From the NCBI RefSeq assembly GCF_021245805.1, contig NZ_JAJJNF010000004.1, positions 248,001 to 312,000 on the forward strand: a stretch of DNA of 64,000 bases, written 5' to 3'. This DNA is from Mangrovimonas futianensis (lineage in GTDB: Bacteria; Bacteroidota; Bacteroidia; Flavobacteriales; Flavobacteriaceae). A program made the translations under genes and the position numbers. The first letter of the stretch is position 1. Every line of letters starts with the position of its first letter. Shown piece after piece: positions 35,822-45,937 of this stretch. Below the pieces are notes generated by a model. The model made no database searches. It saw only the letters and a list, made by a program, of their open reading frames with translations, and was not told where the DNA came from.

Positions 35822-37989
35822 TTATTTATTTTTTCAGTTTCTATATTTAGATTTTTCAACCCTTCTTTTATGTCTTTATTTTTCATAAATAGCTCCCAAA
35901 TCAAACCTGATCTATGATTTTCAATCATGATAACAATAGGAGCTTGATTTAAGCCCATAAATAATGGAGATCTCCAATGATCCTTCAACGACATAGCGTC
36001 ATAGAACCCATAATAGCCATACCATCTTTCTCCATAGTTTCGATAAAAATTCTTTAGAGCTTTCATAGAAGCCTCTGGTGTATATGGAAAACTGGATAAG
36101 GCTCCAGTAGGGGTAATTTTACCATGATCATTGATAGGATTAGGCTCATCAGCTGAATATTTATAAGGGCCGTCACTAGCTGTCAAACCCCAATAATCAG
36201 AACCATATCCGGGATGATTTTTCGGATTGGTTATACAGTAATTTTGATTGATTTTTGCAATTCTCTTATTATTCTCGAAATAGTTAACATAGGCATCCGT
36301 CAACTGATGAGGATCTAATCCGAAATAGGAATAATGGATGAAAAATAATGGCCCTCCATTTGATACGCCAACAGGCAATTCTATTCCATCATAGGCATGA
36401 CCATTTTTATACATAGAGCCATCCTTAGTCTTTCCCCAATTAGTCCTATATTCTTGAGCTTTTTTTGATGGACTTGCCCAACCAGTGTAATACATCGAAG
36501 CCGGAATATAATGGGTTGGTGATGCAATTGCTAAAAAATAGGTAATCATTGTTTCATTCCAACCGATCAATTGATGATCGATGGTCCATGATTGATCTGG
36601 TGACCAATGCCAAGTTAAAAAGTCTTTACTCGATTCTTGACGAAACCAATCCCATTCAACTTCTTCCCAAAGTTTTGTTATATTATTTCTTATTTCAATT
36701 TCTTTAGGATCGTTCTTATCAAAAAAGGATTTTGCTGTTAATAGTCCTTGCATTAAAAAGGATGTTTCTACTAAATCTGCTCCATTATCACGTTTTCCGA
36801 AGAAAGGAACTACTTTTCCTGTTTCCCCATTCAAAAAATGTGGAAAAGCCCCATGAAAACGATCAGCTTTCATTAAATATCTGGTCATTTTTAAGAATCG
36901 TTCTACCGCTTCCTCCCTAGAAATAAACTTTCTATGGATGCCAGCAATTATAGCCATCATTCCAAACCCAGAAGCACCTGTGGCAATCATAGTTGTTCTT
37001 CCCGGAATATTTTCCAAGGCAAGTCCAGAATTAGATTCTGCACCATCCCAGTAATATCTTAGGTGGGACTCTTGAACCATATCCAAAAGTTCGTTATCAG
37101 TCATTTCCCTTGTTTGAGTACTCAACACATTGGAAGGCGTGGTATTTAAATAATCTTTATTTAAATAGGAAATTTGGTAAGTGTAAGTCTCCTTGGAGTC
37201 TCCAACAAAATCTGTATATCCAGATATCCAAGGATGTTGGATTCCTATATATTTAAAATCGGAATCCTTGCCAGATTTTCTATAAATTTGAATGTATTTC
37301 ACATTCATGTCTGTTGGTTTTTCCCAGGTTAAATCAATGTGTTTTTCAAATCCCTTCACAGAAATTAAGTTGGGTTTCTGTGTTATAAAGGGTGCCGGTT
37401 CCTCTGAAATAAACTCAATCTGATCGATTAAAAAACTATGGTTGGAAATACTTGTAGCAGCTTGAGATAACTTCAAACCCGAAATCCCATTGATTACTAT
37501 ATTCTCGCCAAATTGATCTAATGGGATCTTAATTTGCACCCATTGTTTAATTGGACGATTTTGAAATACGTCTTTCAAAGACACCGATTTGCTTTGGCCA
37601 TTATAGCCCAAGCTTAAATTGGGTAGCGATGCCATAGCATCCTTATTGGGAAGAAACATCCAAAAGGACAAAACATCTGCTGGTACAAAATAATCTATTC
37701 CACGAATTTTATCATACAATATTTCGGCAGTCCAATTTCCAGATACCGCAGAATGATATTGGACAAACAAAGCATTTTTTGGTGTAAAGGAAATATGATT
37801 GTTGACTAGAAGTTTTCCATCTATATTTTTCACCCAGCTCTCTCCCGTAAATTCCACATTCGAAAAGAAATAGGCATCAGGCATCGGGCTATCTTCAAAC
37901 AAAACCTTTAAATATGGACTCTCTTGAGAATATGAGGTGCTAACAAACAAGAAGCAAATTAGTAGTATGTAACTCTTAATCTTACTCAT
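35818..37989 (-). CDS. GH144-type enzyme with N-terminal CBM-like and FN3 domains (copy 2)
   Basis: The 723-residue protein has a plain signal peptide (about 1-22) and an amino-terminal extension missing from its two neighbours: a jelly-roll domain (about 25-200, ending in IDQIEF) of the carbohydrate-binding type and an FN3 domain (about 208-292). The GH144-type catalytic domain follows (about 295-715), with GASGFGMMAIIAGI, RFHGAFPHF, DNGADLVETSF, WHWSPD, GWNETMI, GPLFFIHYSYFGLDP and MIENHRSGLIWELFM. It is the most divergent of the three copies (GW for GY, FI for WA) and probably differs in preferred chain length or linkage context. It overlaps copy 1 by four bases and copy 3 by eight. Confidence 0.88.
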   Translation of the reverse strand: MSKIKSYILLICFLFVSTSYSQESPYLKVLFEDSPMPDAYFFSNVEFTGESWVKNIDGKLLVNNHISFTPKNALFVQYHSAVSGNWTAEILYDKIRGIDYFVPADVLSFWMFLPNKDAMASLPNLSLGYNGQSKSVSLKDVFQNRPIKQWVQIKIPLDQFGENIVINGISGLKLSQAATSISNHSFLIDQIEFISEEPAPFITQKPNLISVKGFEKHIDLTWEKPTDMNVKYIQIYRKSGKDSDFKYIGIQHPWISGYTDFVGDSKETYTYQISYLNKDYLNTTPSNVLSTQTREMTDNELLDMVQESHLRYYWDGAESNSGLALENIPGRTTMIATGASGFGMMAIIAGIHRKFISREEAVERFLKMTRYLMKADRFHGAFPHFLNGETGKVVPFFGKRDNGADLVETSFLMQGLLTAKSFFDKNDPKEIEIRNNITKLWEEVEWDWFRQESSKDFLTWHWSPDQSWTIDHQLIGWNETMITYFLAIASPTHYIPASMYYTGWASPSKKAQEYRTNWGKTKDGSMYKNGHAYDGIELPVGVSNGGPLFFIHYSYFGLDPHQLTDAYVNYFENNKRIAKINQNYCITNPKNHPGYGSDYWGLTASDGPYKYSADEPNPINDHGKITPTGALSSFPYTPEASMKALKNFYRNYGERWYGYYGFYDAMSLKDHWRSPLFMGLNQAPIVIMIENHRSGLIWELFMKNKDIKEGLKNLNIETEKINK

Positions 37990-39349
37990 TTGTAAAACCT
38001 AACTTATCCAGTCCTTCTTTTACATCCTTATTTTTCATGAATAAATCCCACAACAATCCCGTTCTATAATTCTCAATCATTACAGGTATGGGTCCTTGAT
38101 CAATAGCTAGATAGCGAGGTAAATACCATTTATATTCTAAACTAAATGCATCATAGGGACCGTATTTTCCTATCAAGGAATCTTCATTTTTATACATATA
38201 CCTCAGCATTTTCATACTAGCCTCTGGAGTATAGGGGAATGAAGACAAAGCAGCTGTTGGAGAAATAACCCCTAAATCATTACCTGGTCTATGTCCTGCA
38301 TATCCTTTCATGGAATAACTGGAAGTCAAGCCCCATAGGCTATCACCATAACCTTTAAAATGTTTAGGATTTTCTTGTGCATATTCATGATGGATAATGG
38401 CATGGTTTTGTACCAATTTCCAATAGTCTGCATACTGATCTTTTAAACCTTTAGGGTTCAACCCTAAATAAGAGTAGTGTGCCCAAAATAATGGACCTAC
38501 GGCAGCATCATTATGCTCGTAATAATCAAGTACTAAAGCTTTTCCATAAAGTGAATCATTGGACATAATTTTTCCGTTCCTAGCCCATCCCTTTTCATAA
38601 ACACTTTTGGAAATAGAATGTGTTGGTGAGGCTGCCGCTAGAACATACATGATCAAGCATTCATTATACCCCCCAACTGGAAAGTTCATTTCCCAACCAT
38701 AATTAGGAGACCAATGCCAGTAGAGTACATCTTTACCTCCCTGAGTATACCAATCCCACTCAACATCTCTCCACAATTCATCTATCCTGGTAACCAAAGC
38801 TTCTTCTCTTTCATCACCTCCCTTAAAGTACTCTGAAACTGTTAGTAGTCCTTGAACTAAAAAAGCCGTTTCAACCAAATCTCCTCCATTGTCCTTTTTA
38901 CCAAATGGGACAACCTTTCCTGTCTCTCCATTTAGCCAGTGTGGCCAGGCTCCATGAAATCGATCTGCTTTCTCAAGAAAATCAACAATTTGCTCATATC
39001 TTTCTAGTGCTTGCTGTCTCGTTACAAAGCCACGTTCTACCCCAACTAAAATGGCCATAAGGCCAAAACCACTTCCTCCAGTCGTTACTGTATTCTTTGG
39101 AGAAGTTGGATATTCATCATCCATATGTAATCTTTCCCTAGCCAAACCAGAATTGGGTTCTGCACCATCCCAGAAATAATCAAAGGTTTGTTTTTGAACG
39201 GTGTCTAATAATTGGTCATCAGATAATTCAACCTGGTCGGTCTTTGATTCTGAAATTTTGTGGTCTGCTTTCTTACCTTCTGATTTACATCCCAACAGAA
39301 ATAAAACCAAGAAAAAGGAAAAGAAAAATTTAGGATTTAAGCGTCTCAT
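37982..39349 (-). CDS. GH144-type beta-1,2-glucanase-like lipoprotein (copy 3)
   Basis: The 455-residue lipoprotein (lipobox LLGC, Cys21) carries a single GH144-type domain. The family blocks are complete: TTGGSGFGLMAILVG, DRFHGAWPHW, acidic cluster Asp153/Asp157/Glu160 in DNGGDLVE, VEWDWYTQG, WHWSPN, Glu230 in GYNE, and MIENYRTGLLWDLFM. It is first of the three GH144-type genes in transcription order, separated from the LamG protein gene by a 122-base gap containing a hairpin. It is expected to be an early-acting endo- or exo-beta-1,2-glucanase on the cell envelope. Specificity against copies 1 and 2 cannot be ranked from sequence alone. Confidence 0.88.
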   Translation of the reverse strand: MRRLNPKFFFSFFLVLFLLGCKSEGKKADHKISESKTDQVELSDDQLLDTVQKQTFDYFWDGAEPNSGLARERLHMDDEYPTSPKNTVTTGGSGFGLMAILVGVERGFVTRQQALERYEQIVDFLEKADRFHGAWPHWLNGETGKVVPFGKKDNGGDLVETAFLVQGLLTVSEYFKGGDEREEALVTRIDELWRDVEWDWYTQGGKDVLYWHWSPNYGWEMNFPVGGYNECLIMYVLAAASPTHSISKSVYEKGWARNGKIMSNDSLYGKALVLDYYEHNDAAVGPLFWAHYSYLGLNPKGLKDQYADYWKLVQNHAIIHHEYAQENPKHFKGYGDSLWGLTSSYSMKGYAGHRPGNDLGVISPTAALSSFPYTPEASMKMLRYMYKNEDSLIGKYGPYDAFSLEYKWYLPRYLAIDQGPIPVMIENYRTGLLWDLFMKNKDVKEGLDKLGFTNE

Positions 39350-39375
39350 TTTTAATTCGATTCGATTTTAAGAAA

Positions 39376-39412
39376 TTTAGCTGCATTTCGGTTTAAAGGA
39401 AATACAGCTAAA
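39376..39412 (-). other. Intergenic hairpin inside the PUL
   Basis: TTTAGCTGCATTTC (39376-39389) pairs with GAAATACAGCTAAA (39399-39412) with one mismatch across a nine-base loop. In the minus-strand mRNA it lies between the susCD-LamG genes and the enzyme genes. There is no strong U tract after it, so it may be a partial terminator or an RNA-processing and stability element that sets lower enzyme expression. Confidence 0.55.
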
Positions 39413-39471
39413 AATCAAATAAGGCTAATTCAAATAATTACAATCACTTATGTGAAGGTAAATTGTGCATA

Positions 39472-41217
39472 TTAAAGCATACTTTGTACCTCTTCTTGAG
39501 ATAATGCTTTATTATAAAGTCTTAACTCATCCATATAGCTCAGGTCAGACCAGTGATTCCATCCTGTAAATCTAGGAGCACCAGACATGATGGATAAAAT
39601 ATCACAACCTGTCCAATCAACACCTCCAGAAACAGAACCTTGACTTACTATGTTTCCATTGATATAAACAACAACTGCTGAATCTGAAATTGTAAAGGCA
39701 AAATGCACCCAATCTGTTGTGCTAGGATCTACATCAGCTGCTGTACCTCCATCAAACCAAGAATCTGCAGTTCCATTACCGACATTCAATTTAAATCTTT
39801 GCATACCTCCAGCATTTTCACGGAAGAATCTAAAACCGCTTGTTCTGTTATTTTGAGCATCTGGATTATCTTCATCAGGCGGACCAATAACTAGTATTCC
39901 AGCACGATCTGGATCTGCATTGATATTCATCCAAAATGTTGCACTCAAGTCGCTTCCTAAGTTTAGCATATCTGTTGGAACAGTCAAATAAGAATCTGTT
40001 GCACCTGCATAAGCGTTATTACCCATATAGGCATCTGCTGAACCAGTAAATCCAGGAGTTCCTTCTTCAGTTGCATCCACATCATTTACAATATCAGTGT
40101 AGCTCCCATTGAAAGGCATATATAGAATTTGGCTGCTGTATGCCATTTGCTCCACAATTTCAGATTGACTTAAAGCCACATTGAAAATTCTTAATTCATC
40201 CATATAACTTAGGTCAGATAAATGATTCCAACCTGTAAATCTTGGAGCTCCTGACATGATTGATAAAATATCACATCCAGTCCAGTCAACTCCAGAAAAG
40301 GAGTTTTGGCTTACTACATTACCGTTGATGTAAACAACAGCTTCTGATTCAGAAATGGTAAAAGCTAAATGAATCCATTCATTTGTGGTTGGATCCACAT
40401 CAGCGGCTGAACCACCATCAAACCAAGATTCACCATCACCAGTACCCACATTCAATTTGAAACGTTGCATACCTCCTGCATCTTCTCTGAAGAATCTGAA
40501 TCCGCTTGTTCTGTTATTTTGGGCATCTGGATTATCCTCATCTGGAGGTCCAACTGTAAGTATACCAGCTCTGTTTGGATTTGCATCTACTTTATACCAA
40601 AAAGAAGCCGTAAACTGGCTACTTAATAAGCCTTCAGTAGGAACCGTCAAATAAGAATCAGTAGCTCCGGCATAGGCATTATTCCCTGCATAAGATTCAC
40701 CTGCAAAACCTGGAGATCCCACTGTTGTGGCAGGCATAGAATTCACTAGGTTAGTATAGTCCCCATCAAAAGGCATGTATAGCATTTCACCTTCATATAA
40801 AGGCACATATGGTGGCTCTTTTGTGAAATTTGCCGTTACAGTTGTTGTATTTCCAACAAGGTCTGTTGCAGAAACTGAAACAACATGGTCTCCAATAGTT
40901 ACATTGTCATATGTTAATTCTCTAGTTACAATACGATAATCGGTAAACTCATCATAACTAGCAATTTGATTGCCGTCAACCGAAACGGTTACTAATGCAA
41001 GTTCAATGTCATCTTCTGCCTCTAATTCAATATCAACTGAAGATGTTGGATTTGGATCTGAAATAGCCAACCCCTCTGTTGGCTTAACAATGGTAACAAT
41101 TGGCGCTCCCTCATCTTGACCTGGATCTACTGCCGTAATCGGATCTATTCCATCATAACAGGAATACATGAGGATTCCAACAAAAAGAACTGTAGTATAT
41201 CTTAATATTTTTTTCAT
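39472..41217 (-). CDS. Surface glycan-binding lipoprotein with twin LamG domains
   Basis: The 581-residue lipoprotein (Cys20 in MYSCYDG) sits directly after SusD, the position of SusE/SusF-type surface glycan-binding proteins. An Ig-like domain (about 38-135) is followed by two LamG/concanavalin-type domains (about 140-360 and 363-581). These repeats are strongly similar in protein, sharing for example GNNAYAGATDSYLTVPT, GPPDEDNPDAQNNRTSGF and CDILSIMSGAPRFTGWNH, while the DNA differs at many silent sites. No catalytic residues are recognised. It probably binds the target polysaccharide beside the SusCD importer. The gap to susD is 21 bases. Confidence 0.85.
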   Translation of the reverse strand: MKKILRYTTVLFVGILMYSCYDGIDPITAVDPGQDEGAPIVTIVKPTEGLAISDPNPTSSVDIELEAEDDIELALVTVSVDGNQIASYDEFTDYRIVTRELTYDNVTIGDHVVSVSATDLVGNTTTVTANFTKEPPYVPLYEGEMLYMPFDGDYTNLVNSMPATTVGSPGFAGESYAGNNAYAGATDSYLTVPTEGLLSSQFTASFWYKVDANPNRAGILTVGPPDEDNPDAQNNRTSGFRFFREDAGGMQRFKLNVGTGDGESWFDGGSAADVDPTTNEWIHLAFTISESEAVVYINGNVVSQNSFSGVDWTGCDILSIMSGAPRFTGWNHLSDLSYMDELRIFNVALSQSEIVEQMAYSSQILYMPFNGSYTDIVNDVDATEEGTPGFTGSADAYMGNNAYAGATDSYLTVPTDMLNLGSDLSATFWMNINADPDRAGILVIGPPDEDNPDAQNNRTSGFRFFRENAGGMQRFKLNVGNGTADSWFDGGTAADVDPSTTDWVHFAFTISDSAVVVYINGNIVSQGSVSGGVDWTGCDILSIMSGAPRFTGWNHWSDLSYMDELRLYNKALSQEEVQSML

Positions 41218-41238
41218 ATCACTGTAAGTTTTATTCTA

Positions 41239-42771
41239 TTAATTTTCTAGAGGTAACGCATCTACCTGTCCTTGCGGATAAGGCAATAATTCCTTATCTG
41301 CAGTAAAGGTTCTACCATCATAACTCAATTCATCATACCAGTCTAACCTGATCATATCGAAATAACGCACACCCCATTCCATTGCTAACTCAGCTAGTTT
41401 TTCATCCATAACTGTCTCAGTGGTAACACCAGAAATATTTCCTAAACCGGCTCTAGATCTCACCATATTTACAGCTTGATCAGCTGACATTCCATTACCG
41501 CTAGCCCCATGAGTTAAGGCCTCAGCATACATTAAAAGAATTTCTGCATATCTAAAAACAATATAATTTTTACCAGCTCCATAATTATTTCTTCCTTGAA
41601 TAATTTGATTGGATGGTAAATAATGTTTACCACTAAAGAAATCAGCACGAGGAGAATTATTAATAACATCTCCATCTGGAGTGGTATTAGTAACAAACCC
41701 TGGAAGGTCAGCATAATTTGGATCACTTTGAATTTCATTGATTCCATCAGGAGTAAACAACACGCTAGTTTCAAGTCTAACAGTTTCCCCTCTATCCAAC
41801 ATAAATTTTATATACTTCATACTAGGCTCAAAGAATCCCCAACCACCAGAAGCATCTGGTCTCGCTGGCACATAAGCTGTAGGTCCAAAAGGTGCATATA
41901 AATGATAGAAGGTATCTCCAGTAGCATTTCCGAAATCGGAGAACTGAATTTCCCAAAGGTTTTCATTGCTTACTTCACCATCTGTTTTAAACAAATTATA
42001 ATAATCAGGATAAAGCATAAACTTGTCTGAATTGATAATCTCACCAGTGACATTGGCCACCTCTTGATAATTCTCCAATTCTTGATAGGCCATTGCCTGT
42101 AAAGCCATTGCAGCATATTTGGTAATACCTCCATAAATGTCCATTCTTTCATTAGGGCGTGCATCCAAAAGGTTTGGAATTGCTTCATTCATCTCTGAAA
42201 TCACATATTCCATGACACCATCTTTACTAACGGTTCCATTGATATATTCTGTATCAGGCTCTGTGGTGTTTATAATAAATACATTTCCCCAGTTTCTGGC
42301 TAAATTAAAATGCAACCACGCTCTCATGACTTTAATTTCTGCCAAATATTGGTCAGCTTCGTCATAATAACTAGGGTCTGCATAGCTTCGGTATTGATTG
42401 ATCAATTCCATTGCGGTATTTAGACCTACTATATCAGAATAGTGTAAAGCAAATAGAGAATTGTACATCCAATAATCTTTGTTGTAGATAAATTGGTCTG
42501 TATCCCAGAATGGTTGTTGGTCTCCCAACCCTCCAGAGTTTACATCATCTCCACGCACAGATAACAAGAGTGGTTCCTCCCATCCTCTGGTACCAAATAT
42601 CTGATAGGCTCCCACAAGTGGATCAATCATATCTTCGGTATTTGTATAATCTAAATCGTCGGCATTTAACTGCCCCTCTTGTTCATTAATCTTATCCGAA
42701 CAGGATACCATTCCAAGGGACAAAAGAATGGCCCAAATGGTTTTGTTTATTAATTTTTCTATTCTTTTCAT
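41239..42771 (-). CDS. SusD/RagB-family glycan-binding lipoprotein
   Basis: The 510-residue outer-membrane lipoprotein has lipobox MVSC followed by acidic residues and the SusD pattern: N-terminal helical TPR-like region (ADQYLAEIKVMRAWLHFNLARNWG near residue 143) and the C-terminal blocks YIVFRYAEILLMYAEAL, MVRSRAGL and WGVRYFDMIRLDWYD. SusD forms the lid of the SusC channel and binds the oligosaccharide. It lies ten bases after susC. The conserved scaffold says little about substrate, which must be inferred from the enzymes. Confidence 0.94.
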   Translation of the reverse strand: MKRIEKLINKTIWAILLSLGMVSCSDKINEQEGQLNADDLDYTNTEDMIDPLVGAYQIFGTRGWEEPLLLSVRGDDVNSGGLGDQQPFWDTDQFIYNKDYWMYNSLFALHYSDIVGLNTAMELINQYRSYADPSYYDEADQYLAEIKVMRAWLHFNLARNWGNVFIINTTEPDTEYINGTVSKDGVMEYVISEMNEAIPNLLDARPNERMDIYGGITKYAAMALQAMAYQELENYQEVANVTGEIINSDKFMLYPDYYNLFKTDGEVSNENLWEIQFSDFGNATGDTFYHLYAPFGPTAYVPARPDASGGWGFFEPSMKYIKFMLDRGETVRLETSVLFTPDGINEIQSDPNYADLPGFVTNTTPDGDVINNSPRADFFSGKHYLPSNQIIQGRNNYGAGKNYIVFRYAEILLMYAEALTHGASGNGMSADQAVNMVRSRAGLGNISGVTTETVMDEKLAELAMEWGVRYFDMIRLDWYDELSYDGRTFTADKELLPYPQGQVDALPLEN

Positions 42772-42781
42772 ATCTCTTTTT

Positions 42782-45700
42782 TTATATTTTCACATTGATA
42801 CCTACCGTATATACTGCTGGAATTGGATAGGTTTGTCTATCCACACCGTTTGGAACTTCAGGATCAAATCCATTGTACTTGAAGAATGTAAATGGACGAT
42901 CTGCAGTTAATGTCAAACGAGTTTCTGGAAATTTCCCATTAAGTAATTTACTTCCCTTGATAGTATAAGACAATTGAATATTTTGAATTCTGAAGAAGTC
43001 CCCATCTTCAATCCAAAAATCACTTAATCTTTGGTTCCATGATTTTCTCAACCCAGCAGATGACGGATATTCATTACTTGTACCTTCCCCGTGCCATCTA
43101 TTTTTTGCTAAATCAGCATCCATATTGGTATCATTGGTAAAGATGATTTCTCCTCTTTTACGGTTTAGGATTTTGTTTCCTGATTGACCATAGAAACTAG
43201 CAGAGAATCCCCAATTTTTATAATTGACTTCAATATTTCCACCATAGGTAAACTTAGGTAAGAAAGAGCCAAGAACAACTCTATCCTCATCTGTAATTTG
43301 CCCATCACCATTCTGGTCTCTATAAATTAAATCCCCTGGTTGGATATTTTGTCCTGCATCGATAGCTGCCTGAGCCGTAGGATCGGCATCAATTTGAGCT
43401 TGATTTTGATAAACTCCAATTCTTTCATAACCGAAGAAAGCCAAGATAGGTTCTCCTTCCATCGTTCTTTGACGGAATTCAGCAGATCCAGAATCAATAT
43501 ATCCTCTTGAATCTTCAATGCTTATAGTTTCATTTTTCAAAGTGGTAAAATTGGCACCAATACTATAACTGAAATCCTCATTTACAGATTCATTCCAGTT
43601 AAGGACCAATTCTAAACCTGAATTTCTAATTTGACCTGAGTTTCTCTGTAAAGTCACATTAGCAATTGGAATGTAAACAGGCATAATAGCATCATGAGTG
43701 TCTCTGATGTAGTAATCTGCATCAATTGACAGCCTGTTATTTAAGGTTATCATGTTTAAACCAAAATTCTTTTCTTCAACGACTTCCCATGTATTATTGG
43801 TAAAAGTACTTGTAGCTGTAACTCCAGATAATGGATCGTTACCAGCAGCGATAATTACTTCGCTTGTGGTATTGGCACCAGAACTTGGAGCCACATTATC
43901 ATTACCTAATTTACCCCAAGCAGCTCTTAATTTTAAGAAATCGAAAATGCCATTATTTTGCATAAACCCTTCTTCTGAAATCACCCAACCGGCTCCAACT
44001 GATGGGAAATATCCCCATGGATCTTGAGTAAATTTAGATGAACCATCTGCTCTAATCGTACCATATAACAAATACTTCCCTTTGTAGTTATAGGCCGCTC
44101 TAGCAAAATAGGACATCCCATAATAACGTCTTCCGTTCTCAGATACAGTACGAGTTTCTGGATCTGGATCTGAGAAATCCAAATACCACGAAGACTCTAA
44201 TTGAATACCTCTAATATCACCACCAGAACCTGATAAACCATTGTATGCTTCATCTCTAAAAGAGGCTCCTCCTAACAAAGTAATGTTGTGATCCCCAAAA
44301 TTATCTTCATAAGTAAGCGTGTTATCCCAAATTTGATTAAAATAGGTATTGTCAGATCTTGAAATACTAGAGATTCGTTGATCTCCATAACCTATATTGA
44401 ATGGGAGGTTCACGTTTCTTTGTTCAATAGCAGCTAGATTGGCGTTATATACCGTTTTAAAGGTTAATTTTTCAGGAATAATTTCAGTTTGCACATAAAA
44501 ATTAGTCTGAACTTTTCTAATTTTCTGTCTGTTATTATTATATCTCAAATCTGGAAAAGGGTTTTGAGAACTTCTATACCCAATTGCTCTTGCATTTGCA
44601 AAAGGAGTTGGAGTCGCATCTGTATTTTGAAAATCATAAACAGGCAAAATAGGCACTGCAAAATACGCCTTGAACCAAGCAGAATTCTCTGGCAGGTATT
44701 TAGTGGCATTACTAAAAACCAAGTTTGAACCAATTTTGAATCGATCTGACAAATCCACATCCACTTTAGTACGGATGTTAAATCTTTCGTACTCATTTTT
44801 CATATCCAAGATACCCTCTTGAGAAAGATAATTGGCCCCAACAGAATAAGCCACATTCTCTCCTCCACCACTAGCACTGATACTATGGTTAGATATCAAT
44901 CCCTCTCTCATTATCTCATCATACCAATCGGTATTTACATTAGGAACATTTGGATTTACTCTACTACGCCCAAAACGTTGCATAGCGTTCAATACAAATT
45001 GGATATCTGCTTCAGATCCCGATTCGTAGGCCATGGTCACAAATTGCTCAGCATTGGCCATTTGAACCACATTTTGAGCAAATTGAACTCCAGAGTAACC
45101 ATCATATTCAAAAACTGGTTTTGAATTTTTTCTACCCGTTTTGGTAGTAATCAACACCACCCCATTGGCTGCTCGAACTCCGTATATTGCGGAAGAAGAG
45201 GCATCCTTAAGGACATTAATTGATTCAATATCTTTTGAGTTTAAGAAATCGATGTTATCATAAAACATTCCATCTACTACATATAGTACATTAGTCCCAG
45301 ACCCAAAAGTCCCAAGACCTCTAATCCTAACTGTAGGAGAATCCCCTGGAGTACCAGCGCTTACAATTTGCACCCCTGCCACTTTACCTTGCATGGACTG
45401 CATAACGTTGGCTGCAGGTGTTTTTTCAATTTCTTCAGCTTTAACAGTTGCTATTGACCCTGTTAAATCTGCTTTCTTTTGGGTTCCATACCCAACTACA
45501 ACCACTTCATCTAATGCCGCTACATCCGTTTCCAAAACCACATCAATTGTAGAGCTACTCCCTACAGTGACCGATGCGCTTTTAAAACCTACAAAACTAA
45601 ACTCAAGGACATCTCCCTGATTAGCTTTTAAAGTGTAGTTCCCATCAAAATCTGTACTTGTTCCTCGAGCTGTTCCGCTAATAATTACACTTACCCCTGG

Positions 45701-45814
45701 TAGAGGCATATTATCTTCATTGCCCGTCACGGTTCCACTCACTTGTATTTCTTGAGCAAAGCCGATTGAAGATATCATAAGCAACATTAAAATTAGCCTA
45801 AATCTTGTTTTCAT
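42782..45814 (-). CDS. SusC/RagA-family TonB-dependent oligosaccharide importer
   Basis: The 1010-residue outer-membrane protein has a signal peptide (1-20), a carboxypeptidase-D-like regulatory domain (about 24-100, GVSVIISGTARGTSTDFDGNYTL), a TonB-box-like segment and plug (DEVVVVGYGTQKKADLTGSI, VRIRGLGTFGSG, INVLKDASSSAIYGVRAANGVVLITTKTG) and a 22-strand barrel ending in VGINVKI. No STN domain is present, so control is not through an anti-sigma pair. It heads the importer operon. The 230-base region before it carries TACGTCA direct repeats that may bind the regulator encoded just upstream. Confidence 0.95.
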   Translation of the reverse strand: MKTRFRLILMLLMISSIGFAQEIQVSGTVTGNEDNMPLPGVSVIISGTARGTSTDFDGNYTLKANQGDVLEFSFVGFKSASVTVGSSSTIDVVLETDVAALDEVVVVGYGTQKKADLTGSIATVKAEEIEKTPAANVMQSMQGKVAGVQIVSAGTPGDSPTVRIRGLGTFGSGTNVLYVVDGMFYDNIDFLNSKDIESINVLKDASSSAIYGVRAANGVVLITTKTGRKNSKPVFEYDGYSGVQFAQNVVQMANAEQFVTMAYESGSEADIQFVLNAMQRFGRSRVNPNVPNVNTDWYDEIMREGLISNHSISASGGGENVAYSVGANYLSQEGILDMKNEYERFNIRTKVDVDLSDRFKIGSNLVFSNATKYLPENSAWFKAYFAVPILPVYDFQNTDATPTPFANARAIGYRSSQNPFPDLRYNNNRQKIRKVQTNFYVQTEIIPEKLTFKTVYNANLAAIEQRNVNLPFNIGYGDQRISSISRSDNTYFNQIWDNTLTYEDNFGDHNITLLGGASFRDEAYNGLSGSGGDIRGIQLESSWYLDFSDPDPETRTVSENGRRYYGMSYFARAAYNYKGKYLLYGTIRADGSSKFTQDPWGYFPSVGAGWVISEEGFMQNNGIFDFLKLRAAWGKLGNDNVAPSSGANTTSEVIIAAGNDPLSGVTATSTFTNNTWEVVEEKNFGLNMITLNNRLSIDADYYIRDTHDAIMPVYIPIANVTLQRNSGQIRNSGLELVLNWNESVNEDFSYSIGANFTTLKNETISIEDSRGYIDSGSAEFRQRTMEGEPILAFFGYERIGVYQNQAQIDADPTAQAAIDAGQNIQPGDLIYRDQNGDGQITDEDRVVLGSFLPKFTYGGNIEVNYKNWGFSASFYGQSGNKILNRKRGEIIFTNDTNMDADLAKNRWHGEGTSNEYPSSAGLRKSWNQRLSDFWIEDGDFFRIQNIQLSYTIKGSKLLNGKFPETRLTLTADRPFTFFKYNGFDPEVPNGVDRQTYPIPAVYTVGINVKI

Positions 45815-45937
45815 ACGTAGTTTGAATTTTGAAAATAATTAGTCGAATCTAAATTAAGATGTATTTGAAACTGAGTGAAATAATCAATTACATTTTAATT
45901 ACGCCATTTTCCAAAAAAGTACCCAAAAGTGAAGCAT

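Noticed and set aside
34463..39349. Starch or alpha-glucan PUL, based on the 'glucoamylase' family name
   Set aside because: The PF10091 name is historical. No GH13, GH97 or GH31 gene is present and the motifs fit GH144-type beta-1,2-glucanases.
39480..40790. Recent tandem DNA duplication in the LamG gene
   Set aside because: Protein blocks repeat closely but the DNA differs at many silent positions, so it is an old domain duplication and not a fresh or assembly-made repeat.
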